Positions 41,904 to 50,618 of a stretch of DNA of 64,000 nt are shown here, piece after piece. The notes under the pieces are model-generated. The model did no database searches, was not told the origin of the DNA, and was given only the letters and a program-made list of their open reading frames with translations. Where the stretch lies: positions 2,294,001-2,358,000 of the forward strand of contig NZ_CP022529.1 in the NCBI RefSeq assembly GCF_002237595.1, read 5' to 3'. Each line of letters starts with the position of its first letter. Position 1 is the first letter of the stretch. This DNA is from Labrenzia sp. VG12. Lineage in GTDB: Bacteria; Pseudomonadota; Alphaproteobacteria; Rhizobiales; Stappiaceae. Made by a program: the position numbers and the translations under genes.

Positions 41904-43010
41904 ATGCCTGACATCGAAACCATCGTCATCGGCGCCGGCGTCATCGGCCTTGCCATCGGCCGCACCCTGGCACAAGCGGACAAGGAAGTGCTCGTGCTGG
42001 AGCGCCACGACCTGATCGGGTCGGAAACCAGCGCCCGAAATTCGGAAGTCATTCACGCCGGCATCTATTATCCGACGGGCAGTCTCAAGGCGCGGCTCTG
42101 CGTCTCAGGCAAACAACAACTCTATGACTTTTGCGCCGAAAACGGCGTTGAACACGAGCGTCTTGGCAAGCTGATCGTCGCGGCCAACGATGACCAGCTT
42201 TCAGAGCTGCAGGCCCTGAAAAAGAAGGCGGCTGACAACGGGGTCACGGATCTCACGTTTCTGGACCGGCGGCAAATGCTGGAGCTGGAACCGGCCCTTG
42301 AAGGCGCCGGCGCGTTGCTGTCCCCGTCCACAGGCATCATCGACAGCCATGGCTTCATGCTGGCGCTTGAGGGCGGCCTTGGCGCCGGGGGCGGTCAGGT
42401 GGTTCTGAACACAAACGTGACGCAGATCGCGCCGGACCCGGCCGGAGGCTATCGGGTTGATATCTCAACGGAAGATGACGGTGATTATGCGCTCACCTGC
42501 CGGGAGCTGATCGTCTCCGCCGGCCACGACGCACCGGGCCTCATGGCAGCTCTGCCTGCCTCAAAGGCGCCGAAGGCCTTCCTCGCCAAGGGCAACTATT
42601 TCAAGCTGCAGGGCAAGTCTCCCTTTTCCAGGCTGATCTATCCGGTCCCCGAACCCGGCGGCCTTGGCGTTCACCTGACGCTCGACCTGCAACACCAGGC
42701 CCGGTTCGGACCCGACGTCGAATGGGTGACGGAACGGGACTATGCGGTCGATCCGTCCCGCGGCGACACGTTCTACGCCGCCATCCGCAGTTACTGGCCG
42801 GATCTTCAAGACGAAGCGCTGATCCCGGACTACAGCGGCATCCGCCCGAAAATCGCTGCCCCCGGCGAACCGGCCGCGGATTTCCGCATCGACGGACCGG
42901 AGGCGCACGGGCTTGAAGGACTGGTTGCGCTCTACGGTATGGAGTCCCCCGGCCTGACCGCGTCCCTGTCCATTGCGAACGAGGTCAAAATGAGGTTGGG
43001 TACCGCCTGA
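41904..43010 (+). CDS. L-2-hydroxyglutarate dehydrogenase-like FAD oxidoreductase
   Basis: A 368-residue FAD-dependent oxidoreductase of the DAO/L2HGDH (LhgO) family. The N-terminal dinucleotide fold is IVIGAGVIGLAIGRTLA, followed by the conserved SARNSEVIHAGIYYPTGSLKARLC segment typical of LhgO, and a C-terminal LEGLVALYGMESPGLTASLSIA. It would oxidise L-2-hydroxyglutarate or a related 2-hydroxy acid to the 2-oxo acid, passing electrons to quinone. The ATG at 41904 has AGAGGTG ahead; a GTG at 41898 is an alternative. Followed by an unassigned gene. Confidence 0.82.
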   Translation: MPDIETIVIGAGVIGLAIGRTLAQADKEVLVLERHDLIGSETSARNSEVIHAGIYYPTGSLKARLCVSGKQQLYDFCAENGVEHERLGKLIVAANDDQLSELQALKKKAADNGVTDLTFLDRRQMLELEPALEGAGALLSPSTGIIDSHGFMLALEGGLGAGGGQVVLNTNVTQIAPDPAGGYRVDISTEDDGDYALTCRELIVSAGHDAPGLMAALPASKAPKAFLAKGNYFKLQGKSPFSRLIYPVPEPGGLGVHLTLDLQHQARFGPDVEWVTERDYAVDPSRGDTFYAAIRSYWPDLQDEALIPDYSGIRPKIAAPGEPAADFRIDGPEAHGLEGLVALYGMESPGLTASLSIANEVKMRLGTA

Positions 43011-43066
43011 CCTCCTCCGAGTATTCCGCACACGCCCTTTTCTCATTCTTTTTTCAGGATCAAGTC

Positions 43067-43540
43067 ATGGATCTATTGCTCTATGCGGCGCTCGCCGCCT
43101 TGTTGATGGGACCGATTGTCATCTGGCAGATACTGCCTCGCTTCTCCTCCTCCACCGAGGAGCTTCGCGACGACAATTTCCAGACAATCTACGCGGGCCA
43201 GAACCGTTGGCACGGGTCCAAGGAAGCAAATGACGACATCAAGCAGGCGCTGCTGGAGCTTGGCATCGATCTCAAGGTCCCGCAGCCCATCAGACACACC
43301 GCGACCTTTTCCGGAACGGCGCCCACTCCCGACGCCGAAGCACTCCGCACTGCCCTTGAAAAGAACCGCTATCAAGGCTTTGAACTGTCACCGGACGGCA
43401 CGTCCATGTCCTTCGATGAAACAGCCGAGCTGAGCTCCCTCGTGTTCAACAGGCGGACCCTTGAACTGAACGATTTTCTGCATGAGTTCGGTTGGAGCTA
43501 CAAAGGCTGGTCACACGCCGAGGTGCCGCCCAGCGCCTGA
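43067..43540 (+). CDS. Unassigned protein with N-terminal membrane anchor (RraB-like?)
   Basis: A 157-residue protein. Residues 1-25 are a hydrophobic anchor (LLLYAALAALLMGPIVIWQIL). The soluble part has two alpha/beta-like halves ending LNDFLHEFGWSYKGWSH, with the aromatic W-x-x-x-W pattern reminiscent of the RNase E inhibitor RraB fold. That is a weak likeness. It follows the oxidase gene at 56 bp and may be co-transcribed. The function is unknown. Confidence 0.6.
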   Translation: MDLLLYAALAALLMGPIVIWQILPRFSSSTEELRDDNFQTIYAGQNRWHGSKEANDDIKQALLELGIDLKVPQPIRHTATFSGTAPTPDAEALRTALEKNRYQGFELSPDGTSMSFDETAELSSLVFNRRTLELNDFLHEFGWSYKGWSHAEVPPSA

Positions 43541-43634
43541 GCCATCGCGCCCGGAGGACCTCGGCGCTTGCCCACGGTCACAGCCTCCAGAACGCCCTCC
43601 CCTTTCCAGGAAACACGGGTTCATTTGTCCTGCC

Positions 43635-44114
43635 ATGCAAACACGTCTGCACGGAATCGAGATTCGGACCGATCTCAAACTGTCCGGAACATTTGTGCCA
43701 GTGGCCGAGTTCAACGGGCCTCTCGACGATCCGCACTACATCGACGGTGCCATAAGTCTGATCATTGATGGCGTTGAACTGCTTGGCACCGAGCTTTGGG
43801 ATCTTGTAGATCAGCTCTGGTGTTACATCGCCAACGGGCTTGTCGAGGCTGCCGGCGGCCGGACTTTCAGCACCTATTTCCCCGACCAGCCCCTGCAGAT
43901 TTCCTTTACCCCGTTGGGCGACAACGTGAAGATCATCATCGATTGCGACCCTTTCCCCAAATCGGTCCTCGTCAATCTCCAGACGATCCTGAATGCCGTG
44001 CTGCGGCATATGGATGACCTGGCCGATGAATTCGGCAAACTCGATGGAGCCACGACATTTGCCCCGGAAAGGCAAGAGCTCAGGTCGGCTCTTGCCTGCC
44101 TTCGAAACGGCTGA
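43635..44114 (+). CDS. Unassigned protein, 159 residues
   Basis: The frame is open from 43482, overlapping the gene before it, but the ATG at 43635 (MQTRLHGIEIRTDLKL) begins the protein-like part. It is soluble, mixed alpha/beta (DGVELLGTELWDLVDQLW, NVKIIIDCDPFP), with no family recognised. Its last 35 bases overlap the 3' end of the convergent repeat-protein gene. Confidence 0.55.
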   Translation: MQTRLHGIEIRTDLKLSGTFVPVAEFNGPLDDPHYIDGAISLIIDGVELLGTELWDLVDQLWCYIANGLVEAAGGRTFSTYFPDQPLQISFTPLGDNVKIIIDCDPFPKSVLVNLQTILNAVLRHMDDLADEFGKLDGATTFAPERQELRSALACLRNG

Positions 44115-45726
44115 GCCACAAGAAATCCTCCACCCTGTCGCGCAAATCCGGGTCGGCAGACACAAGATCGCTCTTCAGTGCATCCAGCTCGGATTGCAGC
44201 GGATTGAAGACGCCGAGGACAATCTTGCGGCCAGCCAGGACCCACAGCGGCTCCCGGTCTGCCTCCGGATCATGGCGCGTCTGCAGAAGTATCAACCGCA
44301 CGATATCGATTGCGCTGCAACGCCCCGCGATGTGTCGAAGTTTTCTCGCGTGGAACTCGCCCTTTCCCCGCCGCATCACTTCCGCGAGGACCTTCACGTC
44401 CGCTTGCAACCGCGTGCTCTCCAACGCCCTGGATGCCTGCCGGGCACATGCCAGATCGGGATGATGAACGGCAATGTCCAGAAGAGTTTCGATGGCCTGC
44501 ACGTCTTCCAGTTTTGCCAGGAGGTCCAGCCACACCAGATCCGGTCGCAACGAAAGCCGTTCATACCCCGCAAGGATGATCTGATGATCCCTGGTGTTGC
44601 CGTAGCGCGCCAGGATACGCGCCGCCCAGATGGGCGGCTCCGGTTCTGACAGCAGCAAATCGCTGCATTCCGCCACGATTTCTGGCTTGCCGAGCAGTCG
44701 AGCCAGACCGAAGCTTGCCTTGTCCGTCAGGCAAGGGTGACGTGAAGACAGAAGGCCTCGAAACGTCTCCTCGCGGTTGAGCCTGCTGTCCGGCGTGTTC
44801 ACGATGTATTGCAAGGCGACGTCCTGCACCTCGACAGACCTGTCCCTGAGCCCGGTCTCGGCAAGCTCATCCTTGCCTACCGCCAGTTCGATACTGGTTT
44901 GCCGGAGACTTTGATAGGCTTTCCAGACAAAGCGACCGTCCAGCAGCGCCTTCAGTGCCACGCGCCTTACTGCCGGATGCCTGGCGCCCAGCGCCAACCC
45001 AGGAAGGTGTTCGACGACAAGCGCGCGCTTCAGCGCCTGCTTCAACAATTTCGGCGCACTATTCTGCCGGCCGGACATCAGGTTCGCGCTCAATTCATCA
45101 AGACATCCGGTATCTGTCAGGAGGCGATCAAGAACCCTGCGGCTCACCGAGTCGGCCCGGCCAAGCTCGTTGGCAGAAAGCAGCAGTTCCAGGCAGCCGG
45201 AGACAGTTGCCCGAACGGATTTCGTGTCTGCTGTCTCCGAGAACAGGCTGCGCTCCACCAGCTCGACCGCCGCCGAGCGGACTTCAGGCACCCAGTCATT
45301 CATCCGTCTCAACACGAGCGCAAATTCAAACGCACTATCTATGGACCTGACGTGCCGAAGCGCAATTTCACGCACGAAGCCGGATCTGTGAGTCGACAAG
45401 GCAAGCGCAACCTCCGGCCGGGATGCCACCAGCAAATTGGCCTTTGCAGTCTCGCGCTCCTGACTGAAGCGCGGCAGTGGCAGCAGGCGGAGATTGCTCA
45501 GGATGCCGGGATCATACTTCCCGACCAGGTCTGCAACGAGATTGCGCAATTGCGTCTCGATCAGCCCGACATGGGCCGGATCATGCTGGGCAAGGCATGC
45601 CGACAGGCTCATGGCCGGATTACCGGATAGTGTTTCCCTTTGAGAGCTGTTCGTCCGGGGCTGTCTAGTGCCAATGCAACGTTTCAAGGCTTCGGCAGTA
45701 TCGGCGGTCAGGCTGGCAAATGTCAT
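44080..45726 (-). CDS. HEAT-repeat-like helical protein, unassigned
   Basis: A 548-residue protein from the ATG at 45726 (one at 45612 is also possible). Almost entirely short paired helices with repeating A-x-x-x-L-x-x-x-x and L-x-x-L spacing, as in HEAT/ARM-type solenoids (for example FVREIALRHVRSIDSAFEFAL and VPEVRSAAVELVERSLF). No signal peptide, membrane helix or catalytic motif. Such solenoids bind proteins or nucleic acids. The 3' end overlaps the convergent 159-residue gene by 35 bases. Its role is unknown. Confidence 0.65.
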   Translation of the reverse strand: MTFASLTADTAEALKRCIGTRQPRTNSSQRETLSGNPAMSLSACLAQHDPAHVGLIETQLRNLVADLVGKYDPGILSNLRLLPLPRFSQERETAKANLLVASRPEVALALSTHRSGFVREIALRHVRSIDSAFEFALVLRRMNDWVPEVRSAAVELVERSLFSETADTKSVRATVSGCLELLLSANELGRADSVSRRVLDRLLTDTGCLDELSANLMSGRQNSAPKLLKQALKRALVVEHLPGLALGARHPAVRRVALKALLDGRFVWKAYQSLRQTSIELAVGKDELAETGLRDRSVEVQDVALQYIVNTPDSRLNREETFRGLLSSRHPCLTDKASFGLARLLGKPEIVAECSDLLLSEPEPPIWAARILARYGNTRDHQIILAGYERLSLRPDLVWLDLLAKLEDVQAIETLLDIAVHHPDLACARQASRALESTRLQADVKVLAEVMRRGKGEFHARKLRHIAGRCSAIDIVRLILLQTRHDPEADREPLWVLAGRKIVLGVFNPLQSELDALKSDLVSADPDLRDRVEDFLWLSRFEGRQEPT

Positions 45727-45818
45727 TTTGAGTGCACACAACAAGAAAGTCGGATCTGTTTCGAAATCCGGCTGTTATGCACCAGCCTGTGTCGGATTGC
45801 ACCCCGCCTCATTTCGGG

Positions 45819-46169
45819 CTAGTGCACCCGACCGCTTTCCGCCTCCAGAATGTCATCCGCATCGAGCCCGGCAATCGGCAGGCGCGTGTCGGTGGGCACG
45901 TCGCCGGAAAGCTGAAGGGCCAGGTAACGGCCGCAGCAGACCCGGAGAAAACTGGTGAAATTGCCGAGATCATGGCCGGCATCGATGCTTTCGTGATGCA
46001 GCCTGGTGATCAGCTGCACCACGTTCATGTCGTCGCGTGCCGCAATTTCATCGAGCACTTTCCAGAAAAAGGTCTCCAGGCGCACGGAGGTCACCATGCC
46101 GTCGATCCGGAGCGACTTGGTCGTGCTTTCCCAAAGCGCCGGATCGGCTTCGATGAAGAGTTTGCACAT
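45819..46169 (-). CDS. Ribbon-helix-helix (RHH_4-type) protein
   Basis: A 116-residue protein from the ATG at 46169 (AGAGGAA ahead). The start MCKLFIEADPALWESTTKSL followed by RIDGMVTSVRLETFFWKVLDEIAARD is the fingerprint of a small alphaproteobacterial ribbon-helix-helix family, in which the RLE(A/T)xFW strand-helix dimerises to bind DNA. The C-terminus ends with a helix pair and an acidic tail. Probably a small transcription factor; its target is unknown. Confidence 0.8.
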   Translation of the reverse strand: MCKLFIEADPALWESTTKSLRIDGMVTSVRLETFFWKVLDEIAARDDMNVVQLITRLHHESIDAGHDLGNFTSFLRVCCGRYLALQLSGDVPTDTRLPIAGLDADDILEAESGRVH

Positions 46170-46250
46170 GCTGGTTTCCTCTGGGCATTTCGCTTGCAAT
46201 CGTTCCGGCAGCAGCTGGACGGGGGAACGCACACTTTCGCCAGAACGGCA

Positions 46251-46369
46251 GCCTAGTCCCCTTCCCCCTTGTGGGGAAGGGTCAGGGATGGGGGTATTTG
46301 ACGACGCCGAACAACTGGCAGAAGCGGCAAAGCCCCCCTGCCCTCCCCACAAGAGGAAGGGGACGTACC
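46251..46369. repeat. Inverted repeat, AGTCCCCTTCCCC family
   Basis: TAGTCCCCTTCCCCC... (from 46251) has its near-complement ...GGAAGGGGACGTA (to about 46369), arms of about 33 bases separated by about 50 bases. A second palindrome of the GTCATCCTGAG...CTCAGGATGA type lies at 46399-46436. Both are common intergenic repeat types. No gene. Confidence 0.65.
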
Positions 46370-46463
46370 AGTGCACGTTCTCCGCCAGGCCCACCACGTC
46401 ATCCTGAGGAAGCGCGTCAGCGCTGTCTCAGGATGAAGCTCTGAGTATGGCAGGCGCTGCTTG

Positions 46464-47057
46464 CTACGCCGCCAGCGACCCGGCCGCTGCGCCCTTCAGC
46501 AGCGCGTTGAACTGGGAAAGCCACGCCGGATGAGCCGGCCACGCGGGTGCCGTGACAAGATTGCCATCGGTGACAGCCCCATCGATGGCGATGTCGGCAT
46601 AGGTGGCACCGGCAAGCTCGACTTCCGGGCGGCAGGCCGGATAGGCGGAGACGGTCCGGCCTTCAATCACCTTGGCAGCGGTCAGGATCTGGGCGCCGTG
46701 ACAGATCGCGGCCACCGGCTTGCCTTCGTCCATGAAATGTTTGACGGCGGCAAGAACACTCGCATCGAGGCGCAGATATTCCGGTGCCCGGCCACCCGGG
46801 ATCAGCAGCGCATCATAGGCAGCCACGTCGATGTCCGCGAAGCTCGCATTCAGGGTGAAGTTGTGACCGCGCTTTTCCGTATAGGTCTGGTCACCTTCGA
46901 AATCGTGGATGCAGGTGGCAACCGTCTCGCCGGCCTTCTTGCCGGGGCAGACCGCATCGACTTCATGGCCCATGGCCAGCAAGGTCTGAAACGGCACCAT
47001 GGTTTCATAGTCTTCGGTGAAATCCCCTGTGATCATCAGGATCTTCGTCGCACTCAT
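46464..47057 (-). CDS. DJ-1/PfpI-family protein
   Basis: A 197-residue class I glutamine-amidotransferase-like protein from the ATG at 47057, which has GGAGGACAGAGC ahead. The nucleophile elbow is PVAAICHGAQI with Cys119-His120, and the opening is KILMITGDFTEDYETMVPF. The family includes intracellular proteases and deglycases with disputed activities. Possibly stress-related. Alone in transcription. Confidence 0.88.
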   Translation of the reverse strand: MSATKILMITGDFTEDYETMVPFQTLLAMGHEVDAVCPGKKAGETVATCIHDFEGDQTYTEKRGHNFTLNASFADIDVAAYDALLIPGGRAPEYLRLDASVLAAVKHFMDEGKPVAAICHGAQILTAAKVIEGRTVSAYPACRPEVELAGATYADIAIDGAVTDGNLVTAPAWPAHPAWLSQFNALLKGAAAGSLAA

Positions 47058-47194
47058 GCTCTGTCCTCCAGCTTGGCAAAAAGCGATGGACAAACGCTAG
47101 CAGGCAAAGAAACGAAACGGGTATTAGGCGAGTACTACAGGCGAAAATGTTGCTGAGCGCGTTTGTCACTCACATGCAAACCCATATCTTCGGT

Positions 47195-47343
47195 GTCACC
47201 CCGTGCGAGCGCAGCGAGACCCGGGGCCCACTCATTTCCAGAGAAATGGCGTGTGGCAAGTCCGGCTTCAGAAGCACCTTCAGATTTGGCGCGAGGACCG
47301 GCGAGTAGGCCCCAGATCTGCGCTGCGCTTGTCCGGGGTGGCA
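47195..47343. repeat. Third copy of the long palindromic element
   Basis: GTCACCCCGTGCGAGCGCAGCGAGACCCGGGG...ACTCATTTCCAGAGAA...GAGTAGGCCCCAGATCTGCGCTGCGCTTGTCCGGGGTGG resembles the inner inverted repeat of the 37.3/37.6-kb tandem element, including its loop start. No gene from 47058 to 47459. Confidence 0.75.
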
Positions 47344-47459
47344 TCCACCGGTCGGCACCGTCCATGCAGTATTGATTTTTGCCGGGGTAAGCAGGTGAGG
47401 CCGGGAATTCTTCAGCACGTTGCGGTCAAGCGGCATCGGGTCAAGCCATGACGCATACC

Positions 47460-48095
47460 TCACATCGCCCGACCCGACGGAGATTGCGTGGCCTGACGGG
47501 ACAATGCGACCCCGATCCGGATCATCCAGAGGTAGAGCAGCCCCTCAAGCACTCTCTGGAAAAGACCCGCATAACCCTGCGACAGAACCGTGCCGGCCAA
47601 CAGTCCTGCTCCTGCTAGAACCAGGACACCGGCTGTTCGGTTTGACACTGCACCGCGCCCGTCCCGCCTCAAGCCGGTCGAGATCAGGAAGAGACCGCAG
47701 AGCCCCACGGCATAGGCCGACATTCCGGCACTGACATGGATCAGATGCGATCGGGACGGCTCCACCGGCCGGCACTCGAAATCACAAGGGAAAAAAGCCG
47801 CGATCAATAGCAGGAGCGCATAGACCGCAAGCAGCAGCAGTCCGGCAAAGGCAACGCCGTTTCCAATGAGGCTTCTTCCAGCCAGTGCCGCAAACAGCAG
47901 CACCCAGACCTCGGCCCCGGCAAAGACGAGAAGATTGACCCTGGCACCATGGGGCGTTCCGGTTGCTCCGAGCTCGCTCATGAACTGGCTGAGATGGTCG
48001 TAGCCCGGGTAGTAAAGGCTCGCCAGGACAACGCCAGTCGCGAGCCAGAGAAAACTCAGCAGCGGCAACAGGATGAGAGGATTGAGTTTCGCCAT
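47460..48095 (-). CDS. DUF998 membrane protein
   Basis: A 211-residue protein with about six hydrophobic helices and the DUF998 signature YYPGYDHLSQFMSELGA near the N-terminus. The ATG at 48095 is used. The function is unknown. Confidence 0.8.
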   Translation of the reverse strand: MAKLNPLILLPLLSFLWLATGVVLASLYYPGYDHLSQFMSELGATGTPHGARVNLLVFAGAEVWVLLFAALAGRSLIGNGVAFAGLLLLAVYALLLLIAAFFPCDFECRPVEPSRSHLIHVSAGMSAYAVGLCGLFLISTGLRRDGRGAVSNRTAGVLVLAGAGLLAGTVLSQGYAGLFQRVLEGLLYLWMIRIGVALSRQATQSPSGRAM

Positions 48096-48098
48096 CAA

Positions 48099-48553
48099 CG
48101 ACGCTTAACACGCCGCCAGGCTGCAATCATCCAAATCAACCTCATTACCCGGGGACGAAACTGGTCCTTTCCCGCGAAGGCATACCTGTCGGCGGCGCTG
48201 CCCCCTCTCCCCTTGTCATCCCCGCGAAGGCAGGGACCCAGCACGCCATAAGGTGTCGATCCCCCCACCACACGGCCTTCAGGACCCTGGTCTTGCCATC
48301 ATACCGGCTACCGGGATTGTTGGTTGAGGAGAGCGTTGGTGTGGGGTTGGTCTCCCGGTGCGCAAATCCGGGAGACCAGTGCCACATTGCAATCTCTCCG
48401 TTGTCATCCCGGACGGAGCGCAGCGGAGATCCGGGACCAAGTAACCCCTGTGGCGGCTGGAGCTGCGGGCGCTTGCGTCTGCTGGATCCCGGACCTGGCA
48501 GTGCCAATCCGGGAGGACAATGGTGGTTCGCACAAAGGCCCCGAAATCAGCCC
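48099..48553. repeat. Gene-free stretch with three REP-like palindromes
   Basis: About 455 bases without a gene. GTCATCCCCGCGAAGG near 48217, GTCATCCCGGACGGAGCGCA near 48401 with GATCCGGGACC, and a third CCCGGACC...AATCCGGGA unit near 48486-48513. Nothing else is seen. Confidence 0.55.
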
Positions 48554-49324
48554 TCAGTCCCTGTAGTCGGGCTCGGTCCGGTCGAGCTGGCGTTTCCAGT
48601 AGTCGAAATGTTCATACCCCATGCCCTTGTAGGGCTCCCACTCCGCGGCGGTCTTGGCGGCAAGATTGTCGGACATCACCGCCAGCGGCTGGCCGCTGGC
48701 ATAGGCCTTCAGGAGGATTTCCGCTGCCCGCTCAAAGAAATAGAGATGTTCGAAGGCTTCCGGGACGGTTTCGGCCGCAATCGAAACACCGTGATTGCCC
48801 ATCACGAGCACCGGTTTGTCACCCAGCGTCTCGGCGATGCGGCGCCCCTCCTCCGCCTCGTCGGCCATGCCGCCAAATCCGAGATCGACCGCCACCTTGC
48901 CGAAGAAGCGTGCCGTGTTGAGGTCGACCGGTTTCATCGACGGGTCGGCAAGGCAGGCCAGTGCGGTGGCATGGGGCGGATGGACGTGAAACAGGACTCG
49001 GGCCTTGGGGTTGGTCCGGTGCACCGTGCCGTGAATGCACCAGGCCGAGGCATCCGGGGCATCTGGCCCGTCCATGACCGTGTCGTCATGGGCGTCGAGC
49101 CGGAGGAGATCACTGGCCCGGACTTCGGAAAAATGCCGCCATTTCGGGTTCATCAGAAAGGTGGCGCCATCTTCGGATACGGCGGCCGAAAAGTGGTTGC
49201 CGACGGATTCATGCCAGCCCATGCGAACCGCGATCCGGAACGCTGCCGCAAGATCCTCCCGCAGCGCCTCTTCGTTCTGCCGGTCGGCAGCCCCTTTGAA
49301 GGCAACGTCTGTCACGACACTCAT
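48554..49324 (-). CDS. Class II aldolase/adducin family protein
   Basis: A 256-residue protein from the ATG at 49324, overlapping the dioxygenase stop (ATGA), with the zinc-binding His113-x-His115 (FHVHPPHATALA) and GNHGVSIAAE further on. The opening NEEALREDLAAAFRIAVRMG then GNHFSAAV is typical. Aldolase or epimerase/decarboxylase members exist. Coupled to the dioxygenase, it likely acts on the same pathway; the substrate is unknown. Confidence 0.85.
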   Translation of the reverse strand: MSVVTDVAFKGAADRQNEEALREDLAAAFRIAVRMGWHESVGNHFSAAVSEDGATFLMNPKWRHFSEVRASDLLRLDAHDDTVMDGPDAPDASAWCIHGTVHRTNPKARVLFHVHPPHATALACLADPSMKPVDLNTARFFGKVAVDLGFGGMADEAEEGRRIAETLGDKPVLVMGNHGVSIAAETVPEAFEHLYFFERAAEILLKAYASGQPLAVMSDNLAAKTAAEWEPYKGMGYEHFDYWKRQLDRTEPDYRD

Positions 49325-50451
49325 TTGAACCGCCTTTCCCCGGCAAGAACCCGGTAGGTGGAGCGCAATTCGCCCCGATCGGTATAACAGCCGCGCAGGT
49401 GCCGGCTGCCGCTCGTGGCCGAATAGGCAGCGCGGCCATGCACGATGCGGTGATTGTCGAAGACGATACACTCGCCCGCGTTCAGGCGGAAGCGCATCAG
49501 GTACTTGTCGTCGCGCATCATCCGGCCGAAGCGGCAAAAGGCCGGGTAGAACCGGTCTAGATCCTTTTGTGGCAGGTCGAAAATGTCCGCGTGATGCTGG
49601 CTGATGGTGACGCCGGAGATGTTGCCATGGGCATCCAGTTCGATCACGCGCTGGCGGGCGCGCATGTCGAAGCTGTCATGCTCACAGAAATAGGGCACAT
49701 CGGTTTCGACCAGGAGCTTGAATTCCTCGGGATAGAGCGCCCGGAAATCCTCGGCAACGGCCAGACCATCGGCGAAGATCGAGTTGCCGCCCGCCACCGT
49801 GTTCGCCCGGCAGTGCAGGAACTGGATGCCAGGTGCCAGATCCTCGTCCGGCAGATCCGTGTGCAGCGGCAGCGCCTTGGAAGTGAAGGCGAGGTTGGTC
49901 GGCTTGATATGGGTCTTCACCTCGAACACCTTGCCGAAATAGCTCGGCCGCACATGCCCGATCAGACCGGCCGTATCTGTCAGCGCCTCGTCCGTGTCCG
50001 GCAGACCGGTCAGCAGCGCCACCCCATCGGTCAGCATGGCTTCGGCCCAGTCGCGAATATGGCTCCTGTCGGCCATCAGGTCGGCATGGGCAAAGCGTGC
50101 GATCTCGTCGTAGTGATCGCCATACCAGGCTTTGCGCGGCAGGTTGGCCTTGTCGGGCCGCCTTGAGCCACCGGCATAGGCGGACAGCTGGTCCACGGGC
50201 AGACGGCTGACATGACCGGAGCCCTGCCAGTGGATTTCCAGCACCCCACCGGAAATCGCGGCCGAGGCTGCTCTCGGGGCTTCCGCCATGTCAAAGACGT
50301 CAAACACCCGTTCCCGGGTCTCCGGATCGAAGGAACTCGGGCAATTGTCGCGCAGCCAGTAGTAGTTGAAATAGGCCGTCTTGCCGTCGCTCATGGGCAC
50401 ATCAAGCCCCTGCTCGCGCAGCAGCACACCCGCGTCGCCCGTCCCCAGCAT
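49321..50451 (-). CDS. Gamma-butyrobetaine-hydroxylase-like 2-oxoglutarate dioxygenase
   Basis: A 376-residue Fe(II)/2-oxoglutarate oxygenase of the BBOX/TMLH/TauD type. The N-terminal region (NYYWLRDNCPSSF, about 29-41) corresponds to the zinc-binding DUF971-like part, but only one of the expected cysteines is present. Iron ligands: His197-x-Asp199 (LHTDL) and His338 (HRIVHG), with Arg350/353 for 2-oxoglutarate. The four-base overlap with the aldolase gene and the divergent LysR gene mark a regulated two-gene operon. Possibly acts on a betaine-like or carnitine-related substrate. Confidence 0.82.
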   Translation of the reverse strand: MLGTGDAGVLLREQGLDVPMSDGKTAYFNYYWLRDNCPSSFDPETRERVFDVFDMAEAPRAASAAISGGVLEIHWQGSGHVSRLPVDQLSAYAGGSRRPDKANLPRKAWYGDHYDEIARFAHADLMADRSHIRDWAEAMLTDGVALLTGLPDTDEALTDTAGLIGHVRPSYFGKVFEVKTHIKPTNLAFTSKALPLHTDLPDEDLAPGIQFLHCRANTVAGGNSIFADGLAVAEDFRALYPEEFKLLVETDVPYFCEHDSFDMRARQRVIELDAHGNISGVTISQHHADIFDLPQKDLDRFYPAFCRFGRMMRDDKYLMRFRLNAGECIVFDNHRIVHGRAAYSATSGSRHLRGCYTDRGELRSTYRVLAGERRFK

Positions 50452-50464
50452 CGTCCAGTCCTTT

Positions 50465-50608
50465 ACTTAAGAAGACCTCCCGCAAGGGCTCCACAAGCCA
50501 GACTGCGAGAAGCGATTGAAATTCATGATCTTGAAAGATAAATGCGCTTGCAAAAGCGATTTGAAAAGACGATAAAATCGAAACTTAACTTAAGCCATGA
50601 CTTAACTT
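50465..50608. promoter_or_regulatory. Divergent control region with ACTTAA(C/G) motifs
   Basis: ACTTAACT occurs at 50583-50590 and again at 50600-50607 (17-bp phase), with CTTAAG at 50589-50594 and ACTTAAG at 50465-50471 near the dioxygenase start. Likely LysR-binding sites and promoters of both genes. Confidence 0.5.
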
Positions 50609-50618
50609 GAGGCATTAC

